Below, piece by piece: positions 1 through 9,940 of a DNA stretch of 64,000 nucleotides. The position numbers were made by a program, and so were the translations under genes. Numbering within the stretch: the first letter of the stretch is position 1; every line of letters begins with the position of its first letter. The notes under the pieces were generated by a model that saw only the letters and a program-made list of their open reading frames with translations, ran no database searches and was not told the DNA's origin. Source of the stretch: JAGQRJ01 sp041402045 (GTDB lineage: Bacteria; Planctomycetota; J058); assembly GCA_041402045.1 (NCBI GenBank), contig JAWKSZ010000009.1, forward strand, positions 1 to 64,000. The letters are read 5' to 3'.

Positions 1-256
1 AGGTGCGGTCGACGCCGACCGCGCGCAGCAGCGGGTGCTGGGCGTAGGCGCGCAGCCCCTCGCGGGCGAGCTCACGCTGGTTCGCCTCGCGGTCGTAGAC
101 CACGCCCCGCCAGCCGGGGAAGGACCAGGACGAGGTGCCGAGGTGAACGGTCGGCGGGAGGCGCGCGGCGAGGGCGCGCAGCTCGGGCGCCACGGAGGCG
201 GGCCCCAGCCGCCGCGGCTCGGGGTCGACGCCTGCGAACAGCGGGAGCTGGCTCAC
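1..256 (-). CDS. DUF72 (YecE-like) protein, N-terminal part
   Basis: Partial gene that runs off the left edge. It reads leftward from a GTG at 256 and gives about 85 residues. After a short leader (VSQLPLFAG) comes the segment HLGTSSWSFPGWRGVVYD and then a stretch ending AVGVDRT. That is the typical opening of DUF72/YecE proteins, which have a TIM-barrel-like fold and no established activity. The GTG lies 7 nt after the stop of the upstream leftward gene, so the two are probably co-transcribed. The family call rests on the N-terminal third only; the function is unknown for the whole family. Confidence 0.75.
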   Translation of the reverse strand, partial: MSQLPLFAGVDPEPRRLGPASVAPELRALAARLPPTVHLGTSSWSFPGWRGVVYDREANQRELAREGLRAYAQHPLLRAVGVDRT

Positions 257-263
257 GAGGGGC

Positions 264-1094
264 TCAGCCCGCGCGGCTGAACCAGCGCTTCCAGCGGCCG
301 GCGATCGAGGGCGGGTGCGCGTTGGGGTCGCGGGCGGTGGCCTCGAGCCCGGCGAGGGGCTCTGCCTGGGACTCGGCCTGGGTGGCCGCGTGCTGCCAGT
401 CGGAGTCCCCGGCGGCGTTGCGCCGGGCCTCGGCGCGGCGCAGGCAGATCTCCTCCACGGCGGCGGCGCTGTCGCGGGTCCAGTCGCCGGCCCCGGGCGG
501 GTGCTCGCTCTGGCCCATTTGTTCGCTGAGCTTGCGCAGCCACTCCACGCGGTGCACGGCGGCCTCGAGCTGGGGCACGCTCGGCCCGTGGGCCGAGAAG
601 GTGTGGGTCAACGTCGACGACCCCACGGTCGGGGCGCGGCCCTGCTGGCTGTCGTGCTCCTCGCAGCGCTGGGCGCAGAGGGTGCGGTCCTGGTCCACGG
701 TGAGCGCGCCGCGCTCGACCAGGAGCGTGCCCAGGCGCACCCGCTCGCGGGTCGCGCTGAAGCGGCGGCGCTGCTCGGTGAGCGCCTCGTGGAGCAGCGA
801 CTTCCGCACCCAGCCCAGCTCGAGCACGAGGCGGGCGTATTGCTTGTCGGAGCGCCGGAGGCTCTGGAAGCGGAGGTGGGCCTGCAAGCGCCGCAGGCGA
901 CGCGTACTCAGGTGCCCCCGCGCGACCGCCAGGCGCTCGGCGGAGACGCCGGTCTGCGTGGCTTCGCTGGACAACGCCTTGGCGACGCCGGGATCGAGGT
1001 AGCCTCGTTCGACGGCCAGGCGGAGGAACGCACGGTCCGTGCGCTCGATACGGGACGATTCTCTCTGCACGAAGGGGGTTAGTGCAGGTCCCAT
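264..1094 (-). CDS. hypothetical protein, helical, unknown function
   Basis: I do not recognise this protein. From the ATG at 1094 it is 276 residues; an in-frame GTG at 1175 would add 27. The N-terminal half is rich in Arg, Leu and Glu and holds two similar segments (RGYLDPGVAKALSSEA and WVRKSLLHEALTEQRRR, then LLVERGALTVDQ). They resemble short helical repeats found beside kinase domains in related genomes. The C-terminal half is Ala- and Glu-rich and probably disordered or coiled coil. No signal peptide or TM segment is seen. It is divergent from the helicase at 1214 and sits just upstream of the DUF72 gene. The start is uncertain. Confidence 0.6.
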   Translation of the reverse strand: MGPALTPFVQRESSRIERTDRAFLRLAVERGYLDPGVAKALSSEATQTGVSAERLAVARGHLSTRRLRRLQAHLRFQSLRRSDKQYARLVLELGWVRKSLLHEALTEQRRRFSATRERVRLGTLLVERGALTVDQDRTLCAQRCEEHDSQQGRAPTVGSSTLTHTFSAHGPSVPQLEAAVHRVEWLRKLSEQMGQSEHPPGAGDWTRDSAAAVEEICLRRAEARRNAAGDSDWQHAATQAESQAEPLAGLEATARDPNAHPPSIAGRWKRWFSRAG

Positions 1095-1201
1095 GCCATC
1101 GAGTCCGCCACTACGGTCCCTTGGCTTAGCGTTCGTGGCGGACACCAGACCTGGGAGACGGGACTCAAATGACACGGGACGAACCTGTCGGGACCGGTGG
1201 T

Positions 1202-1207
1202 TAGGTT
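1202..1207 (+). promoter_or_regulatory. -10-like hexamer TAGGTT for a leaderless helicase mRNA
   Basis: TAGGTT ends 6 nt before the ATG at 1214, so transcription would begin at or next to the start codon. No clear -35 box is seen. The same spacing recurs before other first genes in this window. Confidence 0.4.
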
Positions 1208-1213
1208 CAGCCC

Positions 1214-2558
1214 ATGGTGGTCCTGCGCTACGACCGGGGGACCCTCCTGGTGGAGGGTCTCGAGCCCGACCAACGCTTGTGCGTGCCCGACTTGCGCACG
1301 GACGCGCGGGTCGGTGGGGCGCTCCGCACCTACGCCTACCACTACCACCTCGCCGTGCGCAGCCTCGTGGCCCAGGGGATCGCGTTCCAGGACGAGGCCA
1401 AGCAGTACGCCACCCTCGAGCTGCCGGAGCTCGCGCTGACCCCGCGGGTCTATCAGCTCGCCGCGGTCGACGCCTGGCGCGCGGGCTCGCGGCGCGGGCT
1501 CGTGGTCTTGCCCACGGGCTCCGGGAAGACGGTGGTCGCCGCGCTGGCGATCCGCGACGCCGCCCGCGCCACCCTCGTGGTCGTGCCCACGATCGACCTC
1601 CTGCACCAGTGGCACGGGGTGCTCTCGAAGCACTTCCAGGCCCCGGTGGGCGCGATCGGCGGGGGCGAGTTCGACGTCCAGGACCTCACGGTGATCACCT
1701 ACGACAGCGCGTACCTGCACCTCGAGCGCCTGGGCGACCGCTTCGGGCTGGTGGTGTTCGACGAGGCGCACCACCTCTCGGGGCCGAGCTACCAGCAGGC
1801 GGCGGTGCTCGCCCTCGCGCCGTATCGGCTGGGGCTGACCGCCACCCCGAACGAGGAGCACGCGGGGCGGATCGCCGAGCTCGTGGGCCCGGTGGTCTTC
1901 CGCCGCGAGATCGGCGACCTCGCGGGCGAGTTCCTCAGCAGCTACGAGACGGTGACCCTGCGCGTGCCCCTGAGCCCGGAGGAGCGCGCGGCCTACGAGG
2001 AGGCCCGCGGCACCTACCGGCGCTTCGTGGACGAGCAGGGGATCCGCCTGGGCGGGCGCTTCGGCTGGGCGCGCTTCCTCGAGGCCACGAGCCGCAGCCG
2101 CGAGGGGCGCCAGGCGTTCCTGGCCTGGCGCGAGCAGCGCCGGCTCTCCATGGGGGCCGAGGCCAAGTTCGCGCAGCTCGAGACGATCCTCGCCCGGCAC
2201 CGAGAAGAGCGGGTGGTCGTGTTCACCCACGACAACGACACCGCCTACGCGGTCTCGCGGCGGTTCCTGGTCCCGGTGATCACGCACCAGACGCGGGGGC
2301 CCGAGCGCCGGCGGATCCTGGCCGGGCTGCGCGAGGGCACGCTGCCGGTGGTGGCCACGAGCCGGGTGTTGAACGAGGGGGTCGACGTGCCCGAGGTCAG
2401 CGTGGGGGTCGTGCTCTCGGGCTCGGCCACGGTGCGCGAGCACGTGCAGCGCCTGGGTCGGATCCTGCGCCCGGGGGAGGGCAAGCACGCGATCCTCTAC
2501 GAGGTGGTCGCGGCGAGCACGGCGGAGGAGGCCACGAGCGACCGGCGGAGGGACCACG

Positions 2559-2572
<14 letters not shown>
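1214..2572 (+). CDS. XPB/Rad25-like SF2 DNA helicase
   Basis: A 452-residue ATP-dependent DNA helicase. Residues 1-75 form an N-terminal damage-recognition-like region. The first RecA lobe follows with motif I PTGSGKT at 100-106 and DEAH at 183-186. LTATP is motif III, and the second lobe carries the ATSRVLNEGVDVP segment and QRLGRILRPG (motif VI). The compact architecture matches bacterial and archaeal XPB homologues involved in strand opening for repair. The next gene overlaps it by 14 nt and encodes the usual nuclease partner, which supports the assignment. Translation probably starts on a leaderless mRNA. Damage specificity cannot be judged from sequence. Confidence 0.88.
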
Positions 2573-3960
<1,388 letters not shown>

Positions 3961-3978
3961 ACTGGCGAGCTCCGCCCG

Positions 3979-4389
3979 CTACAGCTCGCCCACCCCGCTC
4001 ACGACGCCGGACACGAGGGCTGGCGAGGGGGTCGGGGTGGTGTGGCGCTCGCGGAGGGCGCGCTCCTGGCGTTGGAGCACGAGGGTCAGGACGCCGTAGG
4101 AGGCCAGGGCCCAGCAGGCCACGAGGTAGGTCAGCGCGCCGTGGGAGCCGTGGCCCGTGGCCAGGAGCCCGGTGGCAATGCACACGCCGATCAGGCCGCT
4201 GATCGCGCAGGCCAGGGGTCCGCGGGGGAGGTCCAGGCCGCGGCGGTGGGATTGGACGTCGGAGGGCTCGAAGCGGAAGCGGTGGGTGCACTGGGGGCAG
4301 CGCCCCATGCGCCCCAGGATCCGAGCTTGGGGCAGGAAACACTTCAAGCACTCGGGGCAGACGACGGACTGGGCGGGACGTGAGCTCAA
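3979..4389 (-). CDS. small zinc-ribbon membrane protein
   Basis: About 136 residues from a TTG at 4389, chosen because GGAGG lies 7 nt upstream; the frame stays open to 4503. It begins with a treble-clef-like zinc ribbon, VVCPECLKCFLP...GRCPQC. Two hydrophobic segments follow (ACAISGLIGVCIATGLLAT and ALTYLVACWALASYGVLTLV) and a short charged tail ends VSGVVSGVGEL. The layout suggests a cytoplasmic metal-binding head on a two-TM anchor. Such proteins are common and unassigned in planctomycetes. It stands alone, convergent with the XPB-Bax1 pair. Function unknown. Confidence 0.65.
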   Translation of the reverse strand: MSSRPAQSVVCPECLKCFLPQARILGRMGRCPQCTHRFRFEPSDVQSHRRGLDLPRGPLACAISGLIGVCIATGLLATGHGSHGALTYLVACWALASYGVLTLVLQRQERALRERHTTPTPSPALVSGVVSGVGEL

Positions 4390-4640
4390 GGGTCGGCCTC
4401 CAAGACGTGTCACGAGTTTGCAAACCGATGACCATGCGCCCCGACGGAGCCAGCTCGACTTGCGCCGGTGATGGGTGTCGACGTCCGGACGCTTGGAACC
4501 CAAGCGAAGCAGGTGCGATGCGATTTTCGAGAATCGGGAGGACGGGCCTCAGAGGGGAATCACACCACCCCCGTGGACTGAGACCGGATCTCAAGTCCAG
4601 CGATTGCGCCGTGCGGATCGCATTCCCCCGAATGGCCGGC

Positions 4641-4646
4641 TAGGCT
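4641..4646 (+). promoter_or_regulatory. -10-like hexamer TAGGCT for a leaderless TetR mRNA
   Basis: TAGGCT is followed by 7 nt and then the ATG at 4654. The identical hexamer at the same distance precedes the gene at 28204. No Shine-Dalgarno is present, consistent with leaderless initiation. Confidence 0.4.
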
Positions 4647-4653
4647 AGGGCCC

Positions 4654-5238
4654 ATGGCAGGCCGTCCGAGAGGGTTCGAACCCGAGCAGGTCGTCGAGGG
4701 AGCCGTCGAGCTCTTCTGGAGCCGCGGCTACGACGGCACCCGAGTTCCCGATTTGGTACGGGAGCTGGGGATCTGCCGCCAGAGCCTCTACAAGACCTTC
4801 GGCGACAAGCGAGCGCTGTTCATTGCCGCCTTGGAGCGCTACGGCCAGGAGCGGACCCAGCCCTTCCTGCGCCTGCTCTCGAGCCAAGGCTCGCCGCTGG
4901 AGAACGTGCGCACGGTGGTCCGCAGTTGGGCGCACCACGCCAGCACCTGCGGCGGCCGCGGCTGCATGGTGGTCCGCGCGATCGCCGACCTGGACACCTC
5001 GGACGAGAGCCTGGTCGAGCTGACCTCGGGCCTGGTCGAGCTGCTCGAGCAGAGCCTGGTCGACGCGCTGACCCGCGCCAAGGAGCAAGGCGAGCTCGGC
5101 CCCGACGCCGTCCCCGAGCGCCTGGCCGGCCTCCTGGTCGCGAGCGTCTACGGGATCGCGCTGCTCAGCCGGCTCCCCTCGAGCCAAGAGCGGATCCGCG
5201 ACGCGGTCTCGACCCTGCTCCGCGTCCTCGACTGCTAG
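4654..5238 (+). CDS. TetR/AcrR-family transcriptional regulator
   Basis: A 194-residue one-component repressor of normal length. Residues 9-55 form the TetR HTH: VVEGAVELFWSRGYDGT, then VPDLVRELGICRQSLYKTF with the recognition helix, then GDKRALFIAAL. The C-terminal ligand/dimer domain has GGRGCMVVRAIADLD, as in the AcrR-type C-terminal family. The usual divergent or downstream target gene is missing because the IS starts about 120 bp after it. The regulated gene may therefore be elsewhere or have been displaced. Ligand unknown. Confidence 0.88.
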   Translation: MAGRPRGFEPEQVVEGAVELFWSRGYDGTRVPDLVRELGICRQSLYKTFGDKRALFIAALERYGQERTQPFLRLLSSQGSPLENVRTVVRSWAHHASTCGGRGCMVVRAIADLDTSDESLVELTSGLVELLEQSLVDALTRAKEQGELGPDAVPERLAGLLVASVYGIALLSRLPSSQERIRDAVSTLLRVLDC

Positions 5239-5312
5239 CCGCCTACCCGAACGGGGTAGGTGAACAAGGCGATTGCATGCCCCGAACGGGGCAACGCGTC
5301 GGTGGAGCCCTC

Positions 5313-5359
5313 TGTCCCGAAAGGTGGAGGGACGTGCGCGACCGGGCGGGGGCAAGCCC
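5313..5359. repeat. left half of a GC-hairpin repeat split by the IS
   Basis: The segment reads GTGGAGCC, then GGTGGAGGGACGTGCG, then the left arm GGGCGGGGGC of the GC-type hairpin. The right arm (GCCCCGCCCCTAC) continues at 6924, after the IS. Joining 5359 to 6928 restores a complete element like those at 10330 and 45447. Confidence 0.7.
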
Positions 5360-6917
5360 CAATGCCAGGCGACGAGCCACGGAAGTCGCTGAGCGGATGA
5401 GAGTTGCGGTCCGGAAGGAGGACGGTCCGACCCCTTAGGCAATCTGGAGTCACCACAACAACCAAGAACGCCTGAGGTATCGGACCGCGAGAAGTTTAGC
5501 GCTCGTGTCTGTCAGGCAGGAGCGCTCGTGGCTGCCCAGATCCTTTGCCTGCTGCCCCCTGAGGAGTTGCTAGATCACGTTCTTACCGCCTTCGGGAAAC
5601 GTGATCGCTTCGGCGGGAAGCTGCCGTTCAAGCTGACCGCGCAATTGACCGTCACCATGGCCTTGTCGCCTGAGGAGAGCGTCGAGAGTGTTCTGGAGGC
5701 TCTCGTCGCGCTCGTCGGCGTACCCACGTTCTGGCGTGGGAAGCCTCCTCAGGCGTCGTCTATCACGGCTGCAAGAGATCGCTTGTCCTGGGAAGTCAGT
5801 CGTGAACTCTTCCGAAGCCACGCCAAGCAGGTTCAGTCGCCGGGGGATCCCCGCTGGAAGGGGTTTCGCGTGGTTGCCGCGGACGGCACTACCTTTCGGG
5901 CTCCCGATACGGCAGCCAATGAGGCCGCATTTGGCAAACCGAACGGGTCGAAACAGGGGACCTTTCCGGTGCTGCGCTGTCTCGCGATCGCTGACGTGAA
6001 CACCCACAAGATCGTGGCCGCAACGCTGGCGCCGTACGCCGGCGCTGGCAACGGCGAGGTCTCCCTGTTGAAGGGACTGGTCGGGGAGCTGGATCAAGAC
6101 GTGCTCACGCTTATGGATCGCGGCTTCTGCGGGTTCGACTTGCTCCGCACCTTCGTGCAGGCGGACCGTAAGTTCGTCGTGCGAATGCCCAAGGGAGGCT
6201 GCACGATCAAGCTGGTTCGCACCAAGGTGCTTCAACCGGACGGCGACTATCTCGTCACCTACCCGGTGCCAAAGTCGTTCAAGCCAAAGAAGGGCGCAAA
6301 GCCGCTCTCGTCCCTCCGCGAGATTCGATACACGTTCCCCAAGAAGCGCTGCAAGAGGTCCAAGACGAAGGCCAAGCGGAAGCGCCAACGGACCACGAAC
6401 GTGAAGCCACAAGGCAGCGGCAAGAGGCGCCGAACGCCACGGCACCTCTTCCTCCTAACGAACCTCGTCGACCCGAAGGAGTTTCCTGCCGATCAAATCG
6501 CCGAGCTCTACCTCAAGCGCTGGGAGATCGAGTTCGTGTTCCGAGAGATCAAGAGCACGCTCACTCGCAGGAAGGTCCATTTTCGCAGCAAGAAGCCGCG
6601 CCGCGTATTGCAGGAGGTCTACGCGACACTCACGGCATACAACCTGATCAGAGACCGGATCAGCGCGGTCGCACGCGAACTGAAGCAAGAACCCACGAGG
6701 TTGGGGTACGCGAAATCGCTACAAAGGCTCAAGAGAGCTCATTGGGGTCGGGAACCCTGGAGCCAAGTGGTCCCCTCGTTCAGCGGCTATCAGATCACCC
6801 GACGGCCTCCTCGCTCATACCCGCGTGCAGTAAGACCAGGTGGCGCTCGATATCCAGCCAAGAAACACCGGAACGCCGCATGAGGAATGGACTTGGGGCG
6901 TTCATCATCTGGCATTG
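5360..6917 (+). mobile_element. IS4-family insertion sequence, apparently complete
   Basis: A 1,558-bp element with one transposase gene. Terminal inverted repeats are visible: left CAATGCCAGGCGACGAGC and right end (reverse complement) CAATGCCAGATGATGAAC, about 14 of 18 identical. They resemble IS4-type ends, which carry AATGCC. The flanking 10-bp direct repeat is GGGCAAGCCC (5350-5359 and 6918-6927); an 11-bp reading with one more C is equally possible. Both lengths fit the IS4 family. The GGG-N5-CCC form of the target matches the preference I recall for IS231A of the same family. It lies exactly in the apex of a GC hairpin repeat. The intact ORF, ends and target duplication suggest a recent insertion. 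Confidence 0.85.
5528..6883 (+). CDS. IS4-family DDE transposase
   Basis: A 451-residue transposase. The start is a GTG at 5528 with CAGGAG about 8 nt upstream. The DDE triad is visible: D119 in VAADGTTFRAPD, D197 in TLMDRGFCG and E335 in the Y-(2)-R-(3)-E-(6)-K signature (Y328, R331, E335, K342; YLKRWEIEFVFREIK). A Lys/Arg-rich insertion at about 250-305 lies between the second D and the E, as in IS4 members with a beta-strand insertion domain. Codon use is visibly less GC-biased than in neighbouring genes, consistent with transfer. The ORF is full length and probably active. Confidence 0.95.
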   Translation: MAAQILCLLPPEELLDHVLTAFGKRDRFGGKLPFKLTAQLTVTMALSPEESVESVLEALVALVGVPTFWRGKPPQASSITAARDRLSWEVSRELFRSHAKQVQSPGDPRWKGFRVVAADGTTFRAPDTAANEAAFGKPNGSKQGTFPVLRCLAIADVNTHKIVAATLAPYAGAGNGEVSLLKGLVGELDQDVLTLMDRGFCGFDLLRTFVQADRKFVVRMPKGGCTIKLVRTKVLQPDGDYLVTYPVPKSFKPKKGAKPLSSLREIRYTFPKKRCKRSKTKAKRKRQRTTNVKPQGSGKRRRTPRHLFLLTNLVDPKEFPADQIAELYLKRWEIEFVFREIKSTLTRRKVHFRSKKPRRVLQEVYATLTAYNLIRDRISAVARELKQEPTRLGYAKSLQRLKRAHWGREPWSQVVPSFSGYQITRRPPRSYPRAVRPGGARYPAKKHRNAA

Positions 6918-7680
6918 GGGCAAGCCCCGCCCCTACACCGTTCAGAGCGTGCTGGGGAGCGAGGGAGGGAGGACGGCGGCCGCTGCCTTCCTCGGCAGAT
7001 CCAGCGCTGTGTGCCCTCACAGGGTAGGGCGCGGGGCTTGCGTAGGGCCGTCCTGCCATATCCGGAGGGGAGGGACTCGCCCAGCGGGCACCTCGCGGGC
7101 TCTGCGCCCGCACACGCTCCGGAAGCCGCCGCCCTCCGCCCGCACGCCCTCACAGGGGGCCGGGGGCGGGGCTTGCCCCGCCCGCGTAGGGCCATGCTGC
7201 CGCGCTTCCCGGAGGAGGGGACTCGCCGAGCGGTCACACCTCGCGAAAGCTCCTGCGCCCGCACGCTCTGGAAGGCCGCTGCCCCTCCGCCCGCACGCCC
7301 TCACAGGGGGGTAGGGGCGGGGCTTGCCGCGCCCGCGTAGGGCATGCCCTACTGCCGCCTTCCGGAGGAGGGGACTCACCGAGCAGTCACACCTCGCGAA
7401 CCTGGCGACCGCACGCTCTGAAGGCCGCTGCCCCTCCGCCCGCACGCCCTCACAGGGGCAGGGGCGGGGCTTGCCCCCGCCCGCGTAGGGCCGCACTGCC
7501 GCCTTCCGGAGGGAGGGGACTCACCGAGCAGTCACACCTCGCGAACTCTGCGCCCGCACGCTCTGGAAGGCCGCTGCCCCTCCGCCCGCACGCCCTCACA
7601 GGGGTAGGGGCGGGGCTTGCCCCCGCCCGCGTAGGGCCGTACTGCCGCCTTCCGGAGGGAGGGGACTCGCCGAGCTGCCC
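6918..7680. repeat. tandem array of five ~146-bp GC-hairpin units
   Basis: After the right half of the split element, five units start at CCCTCAC at 7014, 7147, 7298, 7447 and 7593 (spacings 133, 151, 149, 146). Each holds GGGGCGGGGCTTG plus the complementary CCCCGCCCG arm. Next come a TTCCGGAGG(G)AGGGGACTC segment, a TCACACCTCGCGAA segment and CCGCTGCCCCTCCGCCCGCACG. All six frames are open over long stretches only because the sequence is stop-poor; no convincing gene is present. Confidence 0.85.
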
Positions 7681-7823
7681 CGAGCCGCCGGCGAGCCCGC
7701 CTTCGGCTTCGCGCCGCGCCCGGCGAGCGGCGAAGCCGCGCGCGCGAAGCGCGCGCGAGCCCCTGGGGGGTGAGGGCGAGGGGCTTTGCCCCGAGCCCGA
7801 GGGGCCTTGGAAAGGCCCCCTGA
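7681..7823. repeat. type-B hairpin repeat, single copy with extra palindromes
   Basis: Contains GAGCCCCTGGGGGGTGAGGG, then the hairpin GGGGCTTTGCCCC, then GAGGGGCCTTGGAAAGGCCC. This matches the order of modules in the units at 9468-9893 and in the kinase insertion at 17786, with different stem sequences. Upstream are further palindromes such as GCGCGCGAAGCGCGCGC. Confidence 0.65.
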
Positions 7824-7825
7824 AA

Positions 7826-7960
7826 CTACGCCGCGCGGACGGCCTGACGCTCGCGGAGGCGCGCGACGGCCTCGGGGGCCTCGACCCGATCCCACGACGT
7901 CTGCGGGTCCCAGGCAGCGGACGAGTTCCCAGCGACGACGAAGTGGAACGGAACGATCAT
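7826..7960 (-). CDS. possible 44-residue small protein
   Basis: A short leftward ORF from the ATG at 7960 to TAG at 7826-7828. It has a strong AGGAGG about 8 nt upstream of the start, which is unusual in this region. The product is MIVPFHFVVAGNSSAAWDPQ then TSWDRVEAPEAVARLRERQ and a short tail. No TM, metal site or known family is evident. It ends exactly where the repeat begins, so it may be the truncated 5' part of a longer gene cut by the repeat. Kept because of the ribosome binding site only. Confidence 0.35.
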   Translation of the reverse strand: MIVPFHFVVAGNSSAAWDPQTSWDRVEAPEAVARLRERQAVRAA

Positions 7961-8137
7961 GAGCGGTGCCTCCTGGACAGATCTCTTCGACCCCCGGCGC
8001 CGATACCTTGAGGAACTTCTTCGCGCCTGTCGGGCAAAGACTTAGCCCGGATCCCGCGCCCCCGCCGTAGACTCGACGCCAGCGCGCGCCCTCGAGACCC
8101 GTCGAGTATCCGCGGGCGCCGCTGCGTCGAGGTGCAC

Positions 8138-9463
8138 ATGCGTAGGCTGCTCAAGGGACTCCCGCTCGTGCTCGCGTTGGCCGCGGGCCTGGCCTTCGCC
8201 CGCCGCGACCCCGAAGGCCCGCCGCCGCGGCTGGTGCTCCTCGCCGCCGGCGAGACCCTGGGGCACCTCGAGCCCTGCGAGTGCGTGAGCGGCATGTCCG
8301 GCGGCTTCCCTCGCCGGCTGGCCACGGTCGCCCGCGAGCGCAAGGACGAGGCGCCGGTGCTGCACGTGGACACCGGGAACCTCACCGCGCCGAACGTGCT
8401 CCACCCGCGGCTCCTGACCCTCAAGACCCAGGCCGCCCTCGAGCTCCTGGCGCGGGCCGAGACCGCGGGGGTGGTCGTGGGCGAGCAGGACCTGCGCCTG
8501 GGCGCGAGCGCGCTCGCGCGCCTGGCCCAGGACGCGGGGGTGCCCCTGCTCCTGGCCAACGCCGAGGGCGCGCCCTTCGAGGGCGCGCGGCTGACCGAGG
8601 TCGGCGGCGTGTCGGTGTGGCTCGCGGGGGTGATCGACCCCGAGCTCGACGACCCCACGGGTCAGCTCAGCTTCACGGACCCCGCCCCCGCGCTGCGCGC
8701 GCTCCTGACCGAGGCCCCGGCGGCCGCGCTCAAGGTCGTGCTCTACCGCGGGACCCGGGCCCACGCCGAGGCCCAGCTCCCCGAGGATCTCGGCGTCGAC
8801 GCGATCGTGTGCGGCGACGGGCAGCAGGAGCCCGGGCCCCTGGCCCGCCACGGCGGCGCCTGGCTGGTCGAGACCGTGCGCGACGCGCGCTCCCTGGCGC
8901 GGCTCGCGTTCCCGCCCGAGGGCGAGCCGACCCTCACCCGCCTCGAGCTCGGGGCGCAGGTCCCCGACGACCCCTGGGCCCGGGAGCGGGTCGACCGCTA
9001 CTACGACGCCGTGCGCGCCCTGCCCGAGGAGCCGCGCAAGCCGGTCAAGGCCGGGGGCTCGTTCATGAGCGCGCGCAGCTGCCAGGGCTGCCACCAGGCG
9101 CAGTACGAGGTGTTCAAGGGCACCAAGCACCACGGCGCCCAGGCGCGGGTGATCGCGGCGCGCCCCGAGGTCAGCGACCTGGGGGAGTGCATTCGCTGCC
9201 ACGTGACCGGCTACGGCTACGAGAGCGGCTTCGAGTCCATGAAGCTCACTCCGCACCTGGCGGAGGTCGGCTGCGAGAGCTGCCACGGCGTGGGCGAGCT
9301 GCACGTGAGCGCCGGCCCGCGGGACAAGCGCGGCTACGGCGTGCGCGCGGGCTTCCCCGAGAGCTGGCGCGAACGCTGCGTGAGCTGCCACGACCCGTCC
9401 AACAGCCCCGACTTCGACTTCGAGCAAGCACTCCAGAAGATCAAGCACTGGAAGGACCGCTAG
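8138..9463 (+). CDS. UshA-like protein fused to a four-haem cytochrome c domain
   Basis: A 441-residue exported protein; the ATG at 8138 is preferred over a GTG at 8132 because GAGG is correctly spaced. The signal peptide is RRLLKGLPLVLALAAGLAFA. Residues about 30-280 match the UshA-like (5'-nucleotidase-type) fold seen in planctomycete proteins with LEPCECVSGMSGGFPRR and LHVDTGNL. A cytochrome c554-like domain follows with four CxxCH sites: CQGCH (~315), CIRCH (~351), CESCH (~379) and CVSCH (~414). The metal ligands of true 5'-nucleotidases are not obvious, so hydrolase activity is doubtful. An electron-transfer role in the periplasm is inferred. The gene stands alone between repeat blocks. 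Confidence 0.8.
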   Translation: MRRLLKGLPLVLALAAGLAFARRDPEGPPPRLVLLAAGETLGHLEPCECVSGMSGGFPRRLATVARERKDEAPVLHVDTGNLTAPNVLHPRLLTLKTQAALELLARAETAGVVVGEQDLRLGASALARLAQDAGVPLLLANAEGAPFEGARLTEVGGVSVWLAGVIDPELDDPTGQLSFTDPAPALRALLTEAPAAALKVVLYRGTRAHAEAQLPEDLGVDAIVCGDGQQEPGPLARHGGAWLVETVRDARSLARLAFPPEGEPTLTRLELGAQVPDDPWARERVDRYYDAVRALPEEPRKPVKAGGSFMSARSCQGCHQAQYEVFKGTKHHGAQARVIAARPEVSDLGECIRCHVTGYGYESGFESMKLTPHLAEVGCESCHGVGELHVSAGPRDKRGYGVRAGFPESWRERCVSCHDPSNSPDFDFEQALQKIKHWKDR

Positions 9464-9467
9464 CTGA

Positions 9468-9893
9468 TTTCCAGGGGGCCTCTCCGAGGCCCCCTCGCCC
9501 TCGCAGCAAAGCTGCTCGGGCTCACCCCAACGGGCTCGTTCGCGGCTTCGCCGCTCCCTGCGCGCTCGCGGCTCCGCTGCTCGATTCCAGGGCCTCCCGA
9601 GGCCCTCGCCCTCGCAGCAAAGCTGCTCGGGCTCACCCCCAACGGGCTCGTTCGCGGCTTCGCCGCTCCTGCGCGCTCGCGGCTCCGCCGCTCGATTCCA
9701 GGGGCCTCCGAGGCCTTCGCCCTCGCAGCAAAGCTGCTCGGGCTCACCCCAACGGGCTCGTTCGCGGCTTCGCCGCCTCCTGCGCTCGCGGCTCCGCCGC
9801 TCGATTCCAGGGGGCCTCCGAGCCTCGCCCCTCGCAGCAAAGCTGCTCGGGCTCACCCCAACGGGCTCGTTCGCGGCTTCGCCGCTCGCCTGG
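9468..9893. repeat. tandem array of four ~110-bp type-B repeats
   Basis: Units begin TTCCAGGG at 9468, 9585, 9696 and 9805. Each contains GGCCTC(T)CCGAGGCC, then CTCGCAGCAAAGCTGCTCGG (a GCAGC-AAA-GCTGC hairpin), then CTCACCCCAACGGGCTCGTT and GCGGCTTCGCCGC. They start 4 bp after the stop of the cytochrome gene. Single or partial relatives occur at 7681, 17786 and about 23701. Confidence 0.85.
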
Positions 9894-9916
9894 GACCTCG
9901 GTCTGCGCGAGCGGGC

Positions 9917-9922
9917 TATACT
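9917..9922 (+). promoter_or_regulatory. -10-like TATACT
   Basis: A good TATACT hexamer 18 nt before the GTG at 9941, just after the last type-B repeat. The implied leader is about 12 nt and contains GAGG. No -35 match is obvious. Confidence 0.35.
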
Positions 9923-9940
9923 CCGTGCTGCGAGGTCGAC

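Noticed and set aside
5239..5300. Terminator of the TetR gene (CTACCC-GAAC-GGGGTAG and GCCCC-GAAC-GGGGC)
   Set aside because: The stems are short and lack a T-tract; they may be small repeats. Not strong enough to call.
6742..7500. Long overlapping ORFs on both strands across the GC-hairpin array
   Set aside because: Their translations are periodic with the DNA repeat, change frame with unit length and match no protein family. Stop-poor GC-rich repeat DNA explains them.
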